DNA of 64,000 nt from Omphalotus guepiniiformis (lineage: Eukaryota > Basidiomycota > Agaricomycetes > Agaricales > Omphalotaceae), in the NCBI GenBank assembly GCA_028554645.1, contig JAQOOI010000019.1, positions 1,488,001-1,552,000 on the forward strand. Reading direction: 5' to 3'. Positions 62,020-64,000 of this stretch are shown here, one piece after another. Position numbers and translations under genes: made by a program. Position 1 is the first letter of the stretch. Each line of letters opens with the position of its first letter. The notes below the pieces were generated by a model. The model was not told the DNA's origin, did not search any database, and saw only the letters and a program-made list of their open reading frames with translations.

Positions 62020-64000
62020 ATGCCCTCGTTTCTGTCCAAAGTTTTTGGACGTAAGAAGGATGATTCCTCAGGGCATGGTCCGGAAGGCTCGCTTCTAGAG
62101 GGAAAATTCGAGGCTGTTTCACCTACTATCTCACCTACTGCTGAGAAATTCCTGGCTGGTGCCAACGCGAACGGCAACGGTTCTGCGAAAGAGAAGGAAA
62201 AGGAAAAGGAAAGGGGAAAGGAGAAGGGAAAAGACAAGGAAATTGGATTTTTATCGCTCAAGACAAAATCTACTACTCAAGAAACTCCAGTGAAAAAACC
62301 TGAATATCGCCTTACGCTTAATCTTCCTGGTCCAAAGAACGATGCGAATGCTCGTGCGATACGTGCCGTTTTTGAGGCTGACCCGGCTGAGCTTCTTCTC
62401 TCTGATGTTGTCATTGGCCAGCGTCGGTTGAACCCTTTGGAGACTCTTGTTCTAGTTCGCGGATGCTCTCAGGCGATTATGGCTCGAGGCGCGTTCCTCA
62501 TCACCAAGATTGTATACTTTTTCTAACTTTTCCTTAGGTCTGGAAACTCTCGGTATCATGCACCCTCATTGGTATTCTGCTTCACCTGAAGTACAGCGCA
62601 GACTTCTCTCGCTATTCATCCAATCCTTGGCTCCTAATAGCCCTATAACCACGCTCTCTCCTTCTCTTGCTTCACCTGCCGCCACTTTCGAATCGGAAAT
62701 TAATCACAGTCACTCTCCCCATGACGTGGCTGCTGTTTTACGTTGGGGTTTCCGCCACTTGAAGCTTGACAGTGGCTCGTTTGGTAACGATTCAGAGTGG
62801 TATAAGCGCTTCTTCGAAGCTGAAAAGTCCGCTCAGTATCCTCCCAAAGCGTTCTCTGAAAAGCTTGCTCCCTTGGTGCCTCCCACTCATTTAGAGCTCT
62901 TGTCTGCGACTCTGGATCTTTTTTCTTCTCTTGCTGCTCATTCAGAGGCGAACAGTATCTCTGGAAGCAAGCTGTCAAAGCTCTTAGGTCTATGGCTTCT
63001 GGCCACGGAACGAGTTCAATCTGGTGATGACTGGTTCTCGTTCTATTCTCGATGGGATAGGACAGGTCGAATGATGGAGCATCTTTTCCTATCGCACATC
63101 AGGTCTGTCTATTTTTTTACAGGGGTTTATATGAATACTTATCATCTGTCCTGTCAATGTAGGAATGAAGTCGCCGATCACAGAATGCCCAAACGACTGA
63201 CGGAACTGGTACAACATTACCCCTATACCAAACACTCACAATCGTCTTCTGAAAGCGACCTTCTTCCACGACCGCGTTTTTCGACTCGCAGATACGACGC
63301 CCTGTTTGTTCACGTTGATACTGAAGAATCCTTCCCAGGCGCTAAGCCCAACAAAGATCTTCGGCAACTCATCGTAGACGCCTTGAAAGCAGAACTTGCT
63401 GTCAACTCGAGTGACTACGTTGAATTCTGGAACAAGGTTCGACAGCTTGCTTCAGAGGATGGGGATTCATCAGTTTCTCCACTTGCCAAATATCCTGGTC
63501 TTAGTCGCATATTTTCTGACGAGACTATTCGTCTCTTGTCACTTCTTCCTTCCGATGATGCTACTACAGAGAAACCGACTTTCAACCTCCACATTCCACC
63601 AACGGCTGAGAACCGTCCCACTCGAAGAAGATCTATGTCTCTAGGTGACAAAGGCACTGCTGATGCCGCGGTTTCTAAAGCTAGCCCTCGTCGAGAAGTG
63701 GCTGTTACCGATGGAACTCTCGATGCATCAATATCTACTGGTGCTCTTGGCATCGATTGGACACAGTTTTCCACCTCTGGGTTTCTTGAGAACATACCTA
63801 GCGGTTCGCAACTCGCTGCCACCCTCATGGACAAAGACATCGAAGTCACTGTCCCTCGCACGCACAAGAAGACTAGGTCCGGAAGCACGAATCGTCCCAG
63901 AAAGTCTACGGATGTACTCCCGCCTATTACTATCCCCACTTTCGAAACTAAACCTACCTCCACTGAAGAGCCGATCAAACCTTCGTCTACGTCCAAGACT
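62020..64000 (+). CDS. Msb1/Mug8-like polarity protein, 3-prime end outside the window
   Basis: Fungal family related to yeast Msb1 (bud-growth and Rho/PKC pathway modulator) and fission yeast Mug8. It starts MPSFLSKVFGRKKDDSSGHG, then a charged KEKEKEKERGKEKGKDKE stretch. The conserved domain begins PEYRLTLNLPGPKNDANARA. It continues GLETLGIMHPHWYSASPE, QRRLLSLFIQSLAP and AAVLRWGFRHLKLD. Later come LLGLWLLATERVQSGDDWF, FYSRWDRTGRMMEHLFLSHIR and RRYDALFVHVDTEE. The C-terminal part in view is Ser/Thr- and basic-rich and is cut by the window edge at 64,000. Introns are 62,489-62,537 (starts GC, ends AG) and 63,103-63,162 (GT-AG). Presence of Rho3 in the same window fits a shared polarity theme but is not evidence of interaction. 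Confidence 0.82.

Overview
The window looks like nuclear DNA of an agaricomycete (mushroom-type basidiomycete). Most genes are split by many short GT-AG introns of roughly 45-65 bp. Several products belong to families expanded in this group: DUF6534-type seven-helix proteins, another basidiomycete seven-helix family, Mug8/Msb1-like proteins, BTB proteins and a PPGP-type cytochrome P450. Exon joins below were worked out by hand from splice sites, frame and family motifs.

Layout. 0-16.9 kb: an intracellular GH5 glycosidase (minus), a 21-exon DUF6534 membrane protein (minus), then an intact P450 (plus). About 7 kb of gene-poor, repeat-rich DNA follows. It holds an inverted, decayed second copy of the P450, a small relic of the DUF6534 gene, and two diverged direct copies of a ~0.8-0.9 kb non-coding repeat on either side of the P450 pseudogene. 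18.7-24.9 kb: a very long Ser/Pro-rich protein and a Rho3-type GTPase. 26.7-34.6 kb: an aspartic protease with two splice/frame lesions, two hypothetical genes, an orphan duplicated SDHA exon, and a nearly complete second-copy SDHA with one non-canonical splice donor. 35.4-43.4 kb: a second type of seven-helix protein, an APH-like kinase and the GPI-anchor subunit Gpi1/PIG-Q. 44.6-48.3 kb: a fused lysine-ketoglutarate reductase/saccharopine dehydrogenase. 48.9-60.2 kb: three paralogous BTB proteins with low-complexity linkers and a Cys-rich tail. Interleaved with them are a U6 snRNA gene, two single-pass membrane proteins (one with a cupredoxin-like ectodomain) and a TFIIIC triple-barrel subunit. 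The window ends inside an Msb1/Mug8-like gene.

How the genes relate. This is an ordinary fungal chromosome arm, not an operon or an obvious biosynthetic cluster. Rho3 and Msb1/Mug8 both point to polarity and cortical growth. GPI1, the cupredoxin-like protein and the two seven-helix proteins are membrane or cell-surface components. SDHA-like and LKR/SDH are mitochondrial or amino-acid metabolism. The most distinctive material is the BTB-linker-Cys family with its in-frame minisatellite, the micro-exon gene, and the record of local duplication and decay around the P450 and SDHA loci.
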